A stretch of DNA of 64,000 nucleotides, taken from the NCBI GenBank assembly GCA_903859215.1, contig CAIOLW010000036.1, forward strand, positions 62,001-126,000, written 5' to 3'. Of the stretch, positions 9,243-19,549 are shown one piece after another. The notes beneath the pieces were generated by a model. It did no database searches. It was not told the DNA's origin and worked only from the letters and a program-made list of their open reading frames with translations. Each line of letters opens with the position of its first letter. Position 1 is the first letter of the stretch. Made by a program: the position numbers and the translations under genes. Origin of the DNA: an uncultured bacterium (GTDB lineage: Bacteria > Krumholzibacteriota > Krumholzibacteriia > LZORAL124-64-63).

Positions 9243-9707
9243 TTAGCGCGACGTCTGCGAGATCGCCGCGTCCAGCTGCTGGAGGTCCAGGTGGCCCTCG
9301 TGGCGCATCGTGCTCACGAGGTCCTCCAGCGTGAAGCTGGTCCAGAACTCCTTGAGCCGGGCGTCGAGCAGCGTCCAGATCGAGCGCGTCAGGCAATCGC
9401 CCGAGCGGTCGCAGGTGTGCGGCTCGGTGACGCAGTCGACCGGCGCGGTGTGCGCATCCAGGGCGCTGATCACGTCCCACAGGTTGATGTCGGCGGGGGG
9501 ACGACCGAGCGTGTAGCCGCCGCGAACACCCTTGCGGCTGACGATCAGGCCCGACCGGCGCAGCGCGCCGACGACCTGCTCGAGGTACTTGCCGCTGATT
9601 TCCTGGCTTTCGGCGATCGCGCTGATGGGGACCGGCTCGCCGCCGTAATGCTCAGCGATCTGCAGGATGGCTCGCAGCCCGTAGCGGACCTTCGTATTGA
9701 CCTTCAT
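9243..9707 (-). CDS. Rrf2-family transcriptional regulator, probably Fe-S-binding
   Basis: A 154-residue winged-helix regulator. The family start MKVNTKVRYGLRAILQIAEHY, the recognition helix region ISGKYLEQVVGALRRSGLI and the wing RKGVRGGYTLGRPPADI are all present. Three cysteines in the order C-x6-C-x5-C (DCVTEPHTCDRSGDCLTR, residues ~90-105) resemble the [2Fe-2S]-ligating set of IscR, whose spacing is C-x5-C-x5-C, so an iron-sulfur cofactor sensing redox, O2, NO or iron status is likely. It lies directly upstream of pta-ackA and divergent from adenosine deaminase. An IscR role for the nifU-nifS pair 10 kb away is possible but unsupported by position. Confidence 0.88.
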   Translation of the reverse strand: MKVNTKVRYGLRAILQIAEHYGGEPVPISAIAESQEISGKYLEQVVGALRRSGLIVSRKGVRGGYTLGRPPADINLWDVISALDAHTAPVDCVTEPHTCDRSGDCLTRSIWTLLDARLKEFWTSFTLEDLVSTMRHEGHLDLQQLDAAISQTSR

Positions 9708-9844
9708 CGCAGTGCCTGCTCCGCTCCCGGGTCCATCGCGGGACCCGCGGATGACATGCGGCCTGGCACCCGGCTGGCGCCGATGGGCGTCACGGGCGTC
9801 ATGGCCCAAGTGAATGCCTCCGGTCGAAATCTATCGCCGCGAAC

Positions 9845-9901
9845 TCCGGAAGTCCAAGAAGTTCCGAAGCCCTTTACACCGGAAGCGTTCCACCTTATCG
9901 T
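9845..9901 (+). promoter_or_regulatory. Candidate add promoter with three short direct repeats
   Basis: The 270-bp divergent gap between the Rrf2 gene and adenosine deaminase contains three related 8-mers (TCCGGAAG 9845-9852, TTCCGAAG 9862-9869, ACCGGAAG 9878-9885) at 16-17 bp spacing. A TTTACA -35 (9873-9878) and TATCGT -10 (9896-9901) with a 17-bp spacer face the adenosine deaminase gene, so the third repeat lies between the boxes. A regulator-binding array is plausible, perhaps for the neighbouring Rrf2 protein. Confidence 0.35.
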
Positions 9902-9977
9902 GGTCGGAATTTATCCGGATCCCGCCCGGGTCCCCCGCCGGGGCGCCGGGCCGGCAGCAGAACCGAAAAGGAGAATC

Positions 9978-11006
9978 ATGACCTCACAGGAACGACGGGA
10001 GTTCATCCACACGCTGCATCTCTCGGATATCCACCGCCACTTCGACGGTTCGATCCGCCCGGCCACGCTCTGGGAACTCTCCGAGAAGTACTACAGCGCC
10101 GTGCCCGGCCTCGATTTCGAGCAGTTCCGGCATTACCTGCAGTGGGACGAAGGCCAGGACAGCACGCTGCTGGACTACCTCGACAAGTTCCACGTGCCCC
10201 TGCAGTACACGCAGTTCTACGACAACATCCGGCGCATCAGCTACGAACTGGCCGAGGATGCGTACCTCGACGGCGTGCGGCTTCTGGAACTGCGCATCAA
10301 CCCGCTCATCCACCGCCGCGCCGGGCTGACCAGCCGGCAGGTGCTCGCCGCGACACGCAAGGGTTTCGACGCCTTCGTGGACAAGCATCCCGACTTCAAG
10401 GTCGGCATCATCGTGATCGCGATGCGCAACCACGGCGGCAACATGGCCCGCATCCTCCTGCGCGAGATCCTCGGCGAGCGCGAGGATTTCCACAACGGCG
10501 CGGGCGTGGTCGGCTTCGACATCGCCGGGCACGAGGCGCCGTTCCCGCCGGTGCTCTTCAAGGAAGCCTACGAACTGGCCGCGAAGATGGGCCTGAAGAC
10601 CACTGCGCACGCCGGCGAGAGCGAGGGCCCCGAGCGCATCTGGGAGGCGCTCGACAACCTCAACCCCGACCGCATCGGTCACGGCACCAGCGCGGGGCAG
10701 GACCCCGAGCTCATCAAGCGGCTCGCGCGCGAGGGCATCTACCTCGAAGTCTGCCTGTCGTCGAACCTGCAGACCGGCGCCGTGGCGGCGTTGAAGGACC
10801 ACCCGCTGCCGCGGTTCCTCGAGGCGGGCATCAAGGTCGCCCTCTGCACCGACAACCCCACGGTCAGCAGCACCACGCTGTCGCGGGAGTACGAACTGGC
10901 GATGGAGACCTTCGGGTTCAGCGAGGACGACATGCGGAGGATCGCCAACATGTCGTGCCGGGGGACGTTCCTGGCGGCCGGCTGCCCCGAGGTGGGGCTG
11001 GACTGA
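9978..11006 (+). CDS. Adenosine deaminase family protein
   Basis: A 342-residue metal-dependent deaminase converting adenosine (or a related purine/aminofutalosine substrate) to the inosine form for purine salvage. Family hallmarks: the metal-binding [16 protein letters not shown] (HxH), [26 protein letters not shown] (metal His and catalytic Glu), [23 protein letters not shown] and the metal aspartate in [18 protein letters not shown]. The ATG at 9978 follows a strong AAAGGAG. The 1119-aa ORF of the track is an artefact that reads on from an upstream antisense frame. Substrate choice between adenosine, adenine and aminodeoxyfutalosine is not decided by motifs alone. Confidence 0.92.
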   Translation: MTSQERREFIHTLHLSDIHRHFDGSIRPATLWELSEKYYSAVPGLDFEQFRHYLQWDEGQDSTLLDYLDKFHVPLQYTQFYDNIRRISYELAEDAYLDGVRLLELRINPLIHRRAGLTSRQVLAATRKGFDAFVDKHPDFKVGIIVIAMRNHGGNMARILLREILGEREDFHNGAGVVGFDIAGHEAPFPPVLFKEAYELAAKMGLKTTAHAGESEGPERIWEALDNLNPDRIGHGTSAGQDPELIKRLAREGIYLEVCLSSNLQTGAVAALKDHPLPRFLEAGIKVALCTDNPTVSSTTLSREYELAMETFGFSEDDMRRIANMSCRGTFLAAGCPEVGLD

Positions 11007-11139
11007 ACGCAGGGCGCGGCGGGAGCCGGCCGGGAGAGTGGATTGCCCGGCGGCGGGCTTGCCTCCACCCCCTGGATCGCCGATCATGACGCCGCAGGGC
11101 CACCGGGACAGGGAAGATCGGTCAGGGAGGAAGATCCAC

Positions 11140-12303
11140 ATGACGAAGAAGCCGCGCCGCATCGCCATCCTCACCGGGGGCGGCGATGTTCCGGGCCTCA
11201 ATTCGGCGATCAAGCAGGTCGTCAGCCGCGCGCAGCGCGAGGGCATCGCCGTGGTCGGCATCCGCCGCGGCTGGGGCGGCCTCATCAACTACCGCCCCGA
11301 GGCCGACGAGGACTGGAACCGCCACTGGCGCACCGAACTCACCTGGAACCACGTGCGGACCATCGATCGCACCGGCGGCACCTTCCTGCACACCTCGCGC
11401 ACGAACCCGGGGCGCGTCCGCGAGAAGGACATGCCGGCGCACCTGGTGGTGCCCGGCCTCGAGTATCCCGCCGATTTGACCGACGTCGTCGTGCGCAACC
11501 TCGAGCACCTCGAGATCGACGCCCTGATCCCCATCGGCGGCGACGACACGCTCAGTTACGCCGCGCGCCTGCACAAGGCCGGCTACCCGCAGGTCGCCAT
11601 CCCCAAGACGATGGACAACGACGTCTACGGGACCGACTTCTGCATCGGCTTCAGCACGGCCGTCACGCGTTCGGTGCAGGCCATCAGCGACCTGCGCACG
11701 CCGATCGGCTCGCACGAGCGCATCGGCCTGGTCGAGCTGTTCGGCCGCAACAGCGGCGAGACCTGCCTGGTCTCCAGCTACCTGGCCCACGTCGATCGCG
11801 CCATCATCAGCGAGGTGCCGTTCGACATCCACCGGCTGGCCGAGCAGGTCGCCCGCGACAAGCGCGACAATCCCAGCCACTACGCGATGGTCACCATCAG
11901 CGAGGGCGCCGTGCACCACGACGGCGACATCGTCGAGACGGGCGAGGAGGACGCGTACGGGCACCGCAAGCTCGGTGGCGTCGGCCTGTGGGCGGCGGAC
12001 CAGCTCAAGAAGCTGACCGGCCAGGGGCTCACGTACCAGCAACTGGGCTACATGATGCGCTGCGGGCCGCCGGACGCGCTCGACCGCATGGTGGCCATGA
12101 ACTTCGGCAACCTGGCGATGGACCTGCTGCTGGAAGGCCGCACCGGCCTGATGACCGCGCTCCGGGACGGCCGCTATGCCGCCGTCGACCTGGCGGCGAT
12201 CGTCAGCGGGGTCAAGCGGGTCGACGTCGCCCGGTTCTACGACCCGCAGGAGTACCGCCCGATCATCCGCGGGGTCGAGAACCTGCCGATGTTCCTGCGC
12301 TAA
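11140..12303 (+). CDS. 6-phosphofructokinase, PPi-dependent type predicted
   Basis: Phosphorylates fructose-6-phosphate at C1 in glycolysis. This 387-residue protein begins [19 protein letters not shown] and carries [16 protein letters not shown] (residues ~131-146) and [17 protein letters not shown] (~155-171). The second Asp of GGDD (about 136) and the Lys in PKTMDND (about 156) are the two changes that mark pyrophosphate-dependent enzymes; ATP-dependent PfkA has GGDGS and PGTIDND. I therefore expect a reversible, PPi-using enzyme, although some members with these residues are not strictly PPi-specific. The ATG at 11140 follows GGGAGGAAG. The gene is 133 bp downstream of adenosine deaminase. 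Confidence 0.9.
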   Translation: MTKKPRRIAILTGGGDVPGLNSAIKQVVSRAQREGIAVVGIRRGWGGLINYRPEADEDWNRHWRTELTWNHVRTIDRTGGTFLHTSRTNPGRVREKDMPAHLVVPGLEYPADLTDVVVRNLEHLEIDALIPIGGDDTLSYAARLHKAGYPQVAIPKTMDNDVYGTDFCIGFSTAVTRSVQAISDLRTPIGSHERIGLVELFGRNSGETCLVSSYLAHVDRAIISEVPFDIHRLAEQVARDKRDNPSHYAMVTISEGAVHHDGDIVETGEEDAYGHRKLGGVGLWAADQLKKLTGQGLTYQQLGYMMRCGPPDALDRMVAMNFGNLAMDLLLEGRTGLMTALRDGRYAAVDLAAIVSGVKRVDVARFYDPQEYRPIIRGVENLPMFLR

Positions 12304-12343
12304 GGCGTGGACGGGCGGGTGCCGCAGGGTTTATCCTTGTGAC

Positions 12344-14038
12344 ATGCCGCGACTGCGCCTGATTCGCCTCGTGATCGCCCTCGGTATCCTTGCCGTGGGC
12401 GGTTTCCTGTTGCGGGGCTACATCACCGACGACACCTTCATCCACCTGCGCTATGCCCGGAACCTGCTCGAACACGGCGAAGTCTCCTTCAACCCCGGCG
12501 AGCCCACCTACGGCGCCACCAGCCCGCTGTGGATCTTCGGCCTGGCCCTGCTCCTGAAGCTGGGGCTGACGCCCGCGCTGGCGGCCTGGTTCCTGGGCGC
12601 GATCTGCGGGATGGCGGTGATCCTGGTCGTCGACGCCATCCTCAGCCGGCTCACGTACCCCGAGACCTGGAAGCTCGTCGTGCTCGTGGCGGTCGCGGCC
12701 GACCCGTGGTTCCTGCGCTGGACGTTCTCGGGCATGGAGACGCCGCTGGCCACGCTGGCGCTGCTGGTCCTGCTGTGGCCGCTGGTCTCGGGCCGCGACC
12801 TGGGCTGGGGGCTGACGCGGGAGCCGCTGTGGCGCCGCTACCTGGGTTGGGGCGTGGCGGCCGGGCTGGCCGGGCTGGTGCGACCCGAGTTCCTGCTGCT
12901 GGCGCCGGCCTCGCTGCCAATCCTGCTGTGGTTCGAATACTACCGCGCCAGCGCCGTCGGCGGCGTGCACGCGCGGTTCCGCGCGCGCCCGTACGAGCCC
13001 GCGATCGCCGCCGCCTGCGGCTGGCTGCTGAGCGCCGGCCCCTGGCTGCTCTACGCCCAGGTCACCTTCGGCCGCGCGTTGCCGGACACGGCCACGGCCA
13101 AGAGCGGATCCCTCCTGCGCGACCCGGTGGAACTGGTCGGCCGCCTCGCGCTCGCCGCCAAGCCGCTGGTCGCGGTCCTCGGCGCTTACCTCCTGGTCCC
13201 GGTGGCGCTGGTTGCGCTGGTCCTGATCACGCGCCGCAAGGCGCAAGACTGGCTGCCCGTGGCGCCGCCGCCGCCGCCACCGGTCGCGGCCCGGGGCACG
13301 CCGAACGACATGGCCGCGTGGTCGGTGTGGGGACCGGTCGCCTTCGTGGGCGTGGCCGGTGTCTGGACGGCGATGCTGCTGGGCGGCTACGCGATGCGCC
13401 AGGTGTGGGTCATCTCGCGCTACGTCAGCCCGCTCGCGCCGGTCATCCTGCTGGCGGTCAGCCTGCTGGTCGAGTGGCTGCTCAACGGTCCGGACCTGAG
13501 CGCCGCCACGCGGCGCGTCGGTCGTCTCGTGGCCCTGGCAGGCGTTGCGGTGGCGTTGGTGTTCAACGGGTGGATCTTCGGTTCGCAGGTCGTGCCGCAC
13601 GCGCGCTCGTTCCCCGCCGGCGTGCGCTCGTGCTACGGGGGCATTGCCGGCTGGCTGCGACAAAATGCCGAGCCGGGACAGACCGTGGCCGCGCTGGACA
13701 TCGGCGCGGTGGGGTACCTCAGCGGGATGCGCGTGCTCGACCTGATGGGGCTGGTCAGCCCGCCGGTCCGGGTGCTGGGGCTCCGGCAGGGGTTCGACGC
13801 GATGGTCGCCTCGGGCGACTGGGTGCAGGCCGAGCCCGGCCGCACACCCGCCTTCCTGGTCGACCGCACCGACGGACCGCCGCGCTGGGAGGGCCGCACG
13901 GTCCATGGCGTGCGGTTCGAACTGCTGCACACCTGCGAGCTGGCGGGCGTCGGGCTGCGGGAAAAGCAGCCGTGGACGGTCGCGCTCTACCGGCTGACGC
14001 CGGTGTCCACCGTGGCCAGCCCGCCGACCGGCGGGTAG
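12344..14038 (+). CDS. GT-C-type membrane glycosyltransferase (arabinofuranosyltransferase-like N-terminus)
   Basis: A polytopic membrane protein of 564 residues. The first periplasmic loop carries TDDTFIHLRYARNLLEHG followed by FNPGEPTYGATSPLW, a pattern shared with GT-C enzymes such as mycobacterial AftB-type transferases. About ten hydrophobic helices follow, interrupted by a Pro-rich loop (VAPPPPPPVAARG, ~305-317). The C-terminal soluble part includes LDIGAVGYLSGMRVLDLMGLV, conserved in the same group. It probably uses a polyprenyl-phosphate sugar donor in envelope glycan assembly. The ATG at 12344 removes 56 antisense-like codons present in the ORF track. It overlaps the convergent phosphatase gene by 52 bp. 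Confidence 0.75.
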   Translation: MPRLRLIRLVIALGILAVGGFLLRGYITDDTFIHLRYARNLLEHGEVSFNPGEPTYGATSPLWIFGLALLLKLGLTPALAAWFLGAICGMAVILVVDAILSRLTYPETWKLVVLVAVAADPWFLRWTFSGMETPLATLALLVLLWPLVSGRDLGWGLTREPLWRRYLGWGVAAGLAGLVRPEFLLLAPASLPILLWFEYYRASAVGGVHARFRARPYEPAIAAACGWLLSAGPWLLYAQVTFGRALPDTATAKSGSLLRDPVELVGRLALAAKPLVAVLGAYLLVPVALVALVLITRRKAQDWLPVAPPPPPPVAARGTPNDMAAWSVWGPVAFVGVAGVWTAMLLGGYAMRQVWVISRYVSPLAPVILLAVSLLVEWLLNGPDLSAATRRVGRLVALAGVAVALVFNGWIFGSQVVPHARSFPAGVRSCYGGIAGWLRQNAEPGQTVAALDIGAVGYLSGMRVLDLMGLVSPPVRVLGLRQGFDAMVASGDWVQAEPGRTPAFLVDRTDGPPRWEGRTVHGVRFELLHTCELAGVGLREKQPWTVALYRLTPVSTVASPPTGG

Positions 14039-15261
14039 GCCGTCGCCGGCAGCCGCCGGATCACCAGCAGGCTCACATCGTCGGCCAGGGGTGCGTCCGC
14101 GCCGAACGCGCGCACGTCTTCGATCGTCGCCGCCGCGATCGTCTCGGCGTCGTCCTCCAGGTGCGCGATCAGCAACCGGGCCAGGCGGTCGCGCCCGTAT
14201 TCGTGCAGGTCGTCCTCGCCGCCGGGCCCCGTCGGGTCCAGCCGCTCGGTGACGCCGTCGGTGAACGCCAGCAGCACGTCGCCGGGCTCCATCGTCACGT
14301 AGCCGCGCTTGTACACCGCTTCCGGCAGGGGGCCGAGCACCGGCCCGCACGTCATCAGCTCGCGCACCTGGCCGTTCGCCGAAGCCAGGAGCGGCGGGCA
14401 ATGGCCGCCGTTGACGTAGACCAGGCTGCCTGTCGATTCCAGCTCCCCGTAGAACATCGAGATGAAGCGGCTGGCCAGCCCGCCCTGGTTGATGACGCGG
14501 TTGAGGCGGCCCACCGTCGCGTTGATCTTCTCGCCGCGCGCCTGGCCCATGCGCATCCCGACCACGACGTCGCGCGCCTGCAGCGCCGCCGGCAGCCCGT
14601 GCCCGCTGGCGTCCGCGAGCATGAAGCCGATCGTGCCGGGCTCCACTTCCTGCACGTCGTAGACGTCGCCGCCCACCTCGTCGGCGGGCAGCGAGACGGC
14701 CGCGATGTCGAACCCGGGCACCCGCGGCATCCGTCCCGGCAACAGCGAGTGCTGGATGCTGCGCGCCTGCCGCATCTGGCTGGCCAATGCCTGCATCCGC
14801 AGCTTCAGGCCGACCGCCGCGCGGATGGTTTCCAGCAGCACCAGCAGGTCCTCTTCGCTGCCGTGGTGCCGGATGCTCAGGCTCAGGATGTAGTTGGGGT
14901 CGCGCCCGACCAGGATGGCGGCCGAGTCGGTGTCGCCGAACTGCGCCTCGACCGCGGGGTCGAACCCTGGCGATTGCGGCGAGATGACCCACAGGCGGCG
15001 GCGTTCGATGTCGCGCACGACCTGGTAGTCCTTGCTGACGGTCTTGCCCGCCAGCGCATCGCCAAGGCCGCCCACGCTGTCGATCAGGCAGTAGTCCTGC
15101 TTCTGCTCGCGGTAGAGGCGCCCGCTGACGATACCCAGCGTCTCGGCAGCCGGGTTGTACACCAGCAGGCGCAGGACCTCGCGGAGCATGGCCTCGCCGC
15201 CGGACGAATCGTCGATCGTCTCGAGCAGGCGCTCGACGGTGCGGTAGAGTCTCTTGTGCAC
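13987..15261 (-). CDS. GAF-domain SpoIIE/RsbU-type PP2C serine phosphatase
   Basis: A 424-residue cytoplasmic signalling phosphatase. Residues ~1-165 look like a GAF sensor domain. A short helical linker (QMRQARSIQHSLLPGRMP, typical of RsbU-like proteins) leads into the PPM/SpoIIE catalytic domain, with metal-binding motifs VGGDVYDV, LADASGHGLPAAL, LLAFTDGVTERLD and the final ADDVSLLVIRR. Such enzymes dephosphorylate anti-sigma-factor antagonists in partner-switching cascades. No anti-sigma or antagonist gene is adjacent, so the target is unknown. The gene is divergent from the moxR operon (158-bp gap) and overlaps the preceding glycosyltransferase tail-to-tail. Confidence 0.9.
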   Translation of the reverse strand: MHKRLYRTVERLLETIDDSSGGEAMLREVLRLLVYNPAAETLGIVSGRLYREQKQDYCLIDSVGGLGDALAGKTVSKDYQVVRDIERRRLWVISPQSPGFDPAVEAQFGDTDSAAILVGRDPNYILSLSIRHHGSEEDLLVLLETIRAAVGLKLRMQALASQMRQARSIQHSLLPGRMPRVPGFDIAAVSLPADEVGGDVYDVQEVEPGTIGFMLADASGHGLPAALQARDVVVGMRMGQARGEKINATVGRLNRVINQGGLASRFISMFYGELESTGSLVYVNGGHCPPLLASANGQVRELMTCGPVLGPLPEAVYKRGYVTMEPGDVLLAFTDGVTERLDPTGPGGEDDLHEYGRDRLARLLIAHLEDDAETIAAATIEDVRAFGADAPLADDVSLLVIRRLPATAYPPVGGLATVDTGVSR

Positions 15262-15419
15262 CTATCCTGTCCCTTCGCGCGGATGGCCGGGGTCACGAGG
15301 GGGCAAGGTACCACGCCGCCGCCGGACGGGCCAGCCCCGGCCGGGGTGGACGCCGGCGGCCGGCGGCGGTATCGTCAGGCCCGCACAACGAATCCCGCCG
15401 GAACCGGAAAGGACGACCC

Positions 15420-16399
<980 letters not shown>

Positions 16400-16403
<4 letters not shown>

Positions 16404-17296
16404 CCTCGGACCTGCTCACGCCGGAACTGGCGGGCCAACTGGGCCGCCTGGACCTGGTGGCGCGACTGGTGGTCGAGGGCTTCCTGCTCGGCCTCCACAA
16501 GAGCCCGTACCACGGGTTCTCGGCGGAGTTCGCCGAGTACCGGCAGTACATCCCCGGCGAGCCCGTGGCGAACATGGACTGGCGAGCAGTGGCCAAGACC
16601 GACCGCCACTACCTGAAGGTCTTCACCGAGGAGACGAACCTCCGGGCGACCATCCTGGTCGACTGCTCGGCCAGCATGGACTTCAGCGGCGACAAATCGC
16701 GCCCGGCGAAGAAGCAGTACGCGGCCTACCTGGCCGCCGCGCTCAGTTACCTGCTGCTGCGCCAGAACGATGCCGTCGGCCTGATGACGTTCGACGACCG
16801 CCCGCTCGAGTCGGTGCCCGCCCGCTCCCTGCGTCGCCAGCTCTTCCAGGTGCTGAAGGTGCTCGACAAGCTGCCGGCCGGCACCGGCACCGACCTCGGC
16901 GGCGTGCTGCACCAGGTGGCCGAGCGCGTGCCCCGCCGCGGCCTGGTCATCCTCATGAGCGACCTGATGGACGACCCCGAGCGGATCATTGCGGGCCTCA
17001 AGCACTTTCGGCACCGCGGCCACGAAGTGATCGTGTTCCAGATCCTGGACCCGCGCGAGGTCGACCTCGACTTCAGCGGCGAGGTCCAGTTCGAGTCGCT
17101 GGAAGAGCCCGGGCGCAGCGTGCGGCTCGAACCGGCTCATATGCAGGCGGCCTATCGCGAGCAATTCGAGGCCTGGCGCGAGCACCTGCGGCGCGAGTGC
17201 CGCCGCCAGCGCGTCGACCTCGTCGAGATCACGACCGACACGCCGTTCGCCCGCGGCCTGGGCGCCTACCTGCGCAAGCGCCGGCGGCTGTACTGA
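16400..17296 (+). CDS. DUF58 domain protein with VWA-like fold
   Basis: A 298-residue cytoplasmic protein of the DUF58 family. The signature GFLLGLHKSPYHGFSAEFAEYRQY is split here by the family motif EPVANMDWRAVAKTDRHYLK, and a MIDAS-like VDCSASMDFSG follows at ~91-101 (DxSxS), indicating a divalent-metal-binding VWA-like domain. It starts at GTG 16400, overlapping moxR by 4 bp, and overlaps the next gene by 1 bp (TGATG). It probably forms a functional unit with the MoxR ATPase and the BatA-like membrane protein; the client complex is unknown. Confidence 0.9.
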
Positions 17297-19425
17297 TGCC
17301 CCTCTCCTTCCTGAACCCCGGTTTGCTCTTCGGCGCCGCCGCGGCGGCCCTGCCGGTGATCCTGCACTTCCTCAGCCGCCGCCGGGCGCGAAAGATTGCA
17401 TTCAGCGACCTGCGCTTCCTCGAGCAGGCGCAGTCGCAGAAGGCGCGCTCCCTGGGCGTGCGCCGCTGGCTGCTCCTGCTGCTGCGCGTCCTGGCCCTGC
17501 TGGCGGTCGTGGCGGGCGCGGCCGGGCCGCGCTGGGGCGGGTTGCCCTCGGCGGCCGGCGGTGGTGCGTACCTGTTCGTGCTCGATGCCAGCGCCAGCAG
17601 CCAGGCGCGGCGCGGCCCCGGGACCGTGTTCGACGCCGCGCGCGACGATGTCGCCGCTCTCGTGCGCGGCCTGCCGGCGGGCTCGTCGGTCCAGGTCATC
17701 GTCGCCGGCGGGCGCACCTCCGCGCTGTTCGGCGACTGGCTGCCGGCCGGCGAGGCCGCTGCCGCCGCCGTGGCGACGACCCGACCGGGTGACGGCGGCT
17801 TCGACCTCGATGCCGTGCTGCGCGAGGCGACCAGGCAGGTCGCGCGGGCCCCGGGCGCCCCGGTCGACATCGTCCTGGCCGGCGACCTGCAGGCGGTGCC
17901 GGCGACCCCATCGTGGCCCGAGGCCGCGGCGGCGCTGACCCGTGCGCGCGCCGTGCGCATCCTGCTGCGCGAGGTCGCCGGCGACCGCGGCGGCGCCGGC
18001 GGCGTGGTGGAGGTCCAGGTCCCCCGGCGCGCCCTGCGCCCCGGCGAAGCGGCGCCCGTGCGCGCGACCGTCGTGCCCGCCCGGACGGGCCAGTCGTTCA
18101 CGCTCGAACTCGACGGCCACCCCGTCGCCGAGGCCGTCGCCACGGGCGCGGCCGGCCGGGCCGCGACGATCGAATTCGCCCTCTCGGTCCCGGGTCCTGG
18201 CCTGCATGCGGGTTGGGTGCGTACCGACAGCGACGCGCTGCCGGCGGACGACCGGCGCCCCTTCGTGCTGGCCGTGCCGCCGCTGTTGCCGGTGCTGGTC
18301 ATCCACGGGCCCGACCGTCCGGGCGACGGCGCCGCCGGCCGCGGCGGCTGGCGCTACCTGGTCGAGGCCCTGGCGCCCGGCGCCGCCGTCGGCCCGTACG
18401 GCGTCACGGCCCGGTCCAGCGACGACGTCACCACCGGCGCCATCGCCGCCGCTGGCGTCATCGCGCTGGTCGATCCCGGCGCGCTCGGGCGCGTCGCGCA
18501 GGACGCGCTCGTGGCGCGCCTGAACGAGGGCGGCGGCGTGTTCGTGATGGCCGGCGACCCGCTCGTCGCCGCGCAACTGGGTTCGACGCTGCTGCCGGCG
18601 CTCGGCCAGCCGCCCGTCGCCGCGCCGCGCACGGCCGGGGGCGACGGCGTGCATGCGCGGCTGGTCGATGCGTCCCACCCGCTCGTGGCCGGCCTCGACC
18701 CGGATGCCCTGAAGGCGATCACCGAGATCGGCTGGCGTCACTGGCTCGGGCTCGAGCCCGGCGAAGGTCGTGTCGTCCTGGAACTGACCGGCGGCGAGCC
18801 CCTGCTCGTGGAGCGCGAAGTCGGCCAGGGCCGGCTGGCCCTGCTGGCGGCCGACCTGCGCCCGGAGGCCGACGACCTGGCCCGCAGCCCGATGGCGCTG
18901 CCCCTGCTGCAGCGCATTGTCTCATGGCTGGGCCGGGACGCCGGCCGCGAGGGCGCCACCGAGGCGCTGGTCGGGCAGGACCTGCGGGTGCGGCCGCGCG
19001 TGACGTCGCCGGGCGCGCTGGCCGACCCCGGCGCGCTGCGGGTCGATGGCCCCGAACCGGGGACCGGGCGCGCGGCCGACCTCACCTGGAAGGGGACCGT
19101 GCCCTGGCTCGGGTGCGACGCCGTGGACCGCGCCGGCTTCGTCGCTTTCACCTCCGGCGCCGACACGCTCGCCCTGGCCGCGGTCGCCGTGCCTCCGGCC
19201 GAGACAACCGGCGCCTTCGACGGCACCGCCGGCTGGCGCCAGCGCCTGCACGGGCTGGGCCTCGAGGTGGCTGCCGACCTGTCGGGCACGGCCCGCGAAG
19301 GCTTTGCGCAGGCCCTTTCCGGTCGCAACCTGTCGCCGTGGGCCTTCCTGCTGGCGGTCGCGCTGCTGGCGGTCGAATTGCGGCTGGGAGCCGGTTCCGG
19401 AGGCCGTGCCGACCCCGGGAGTTGA
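17296..19425 (+). CDS. BatA-like membrane protein (N-terminal two-helix domain, VWA-like region)
   Basis: A 709-residue membrane protein. The N-terminus LSFLNPGLLFGAAAAALPVI and HFLSRRRARKIAFSDLRFLE match the conserved BatA N-terminal domain with two transmembrane helices. A VWA-like region follows (FVLDASASSQARRG at ~residue 95), with only a partial MIDAS motif (DASAS). Residues ~300-600 are beta-rich and contain a class-I-amidotransferase-like region, and a final helix (LSPWAFLLAVALLAVELRLG) anchors the C-terminus. It is translationally coupled to the DUF58 gene. Probable role: envelope-localised client or partner of the MoxR system. Confidence 0.82.
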   Translation: MPLSFLNPGLLFGAAAAALPVILHFLSRRRARKIAFSDLRFLEQAQSQKARSLGVRRWLLLLLRVLALLAVVAGAAGPRWGGLPSAAGGGAYLFVLDASASSQARRGPGTVFDAARDDVAALVRGLPAGSSVQVIVAGGRTSALFGDWLPAGEAAAAAVATTRPGDGGFDLDAVLREATRQVARAPGAPVDIVLAGDLQAVPATPSWPEAAAALTRARAVRILLREVAGDRGGAGGVVEVQVPRRALRPGEAAPVRATVVPARTGQSFTLELDGHPVAEAVATGAAGRAATIEFALSVPGPGLHAGWVRTDSDALPADDRRPFVLAVPPLLPVLVIHGPDRPGDGAAGRGGWRYLVEALAPGAAVGPYGVTARSSDDVTTGAIAAAGVIALVDPGALGRVAQDALVARLNEGGGVFVMAGDPLVAAQLGSTLLPALGQPPVAAPRTAGGDGVHARLVDASHPLVAGLDPDALKAITEIGWRHWLGLEPGEGRVVLELTGGEPLLVEREVGQGRLALLAADLRPEADDLARSPMALPLLQRIVSWLGRDAGREGATEALVGQDLRVRPRVTSPGALADPGALRVDGPEPGTGRAADLTWKGTVPWLGCDAVDRAGFVAFTSGADTLALAAVAVPPAETTGAFDGTAGWRQRLHGLGLEVAADLSGTAREGFAQALSGRNLSPWAFLLAVALLAVELRLGAGSGGRADPGS

Positions 19426-19549
19426 AATCGGCGCGGAGTCGTCTCATCTTGGATGTCGGGGAATGTCCGTGGCCTGACGGGCCCCCGGTCGATCGATCCT
19501 TCGCTGCCGGGCGCCGCCCGATGCACCACCGCAGGAGCCTGCCACCGCC

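Noticed and set aside
7647-9977. N-terminal two thirds of the 1119-aa ORF at 7647-11006
   Set aside because: This part is antisense to ackA, pta and the Rrf2 gene; only the end from 9978 is the adenosine deaminase.
12263-14992. 909-aa minus ORF and 973-aa plus ORF around 12.3-15.5 kb
   Set aside because: Low-complexity shadows of the GT-C and SpoIIE-phosphatase genes with no conserved words.
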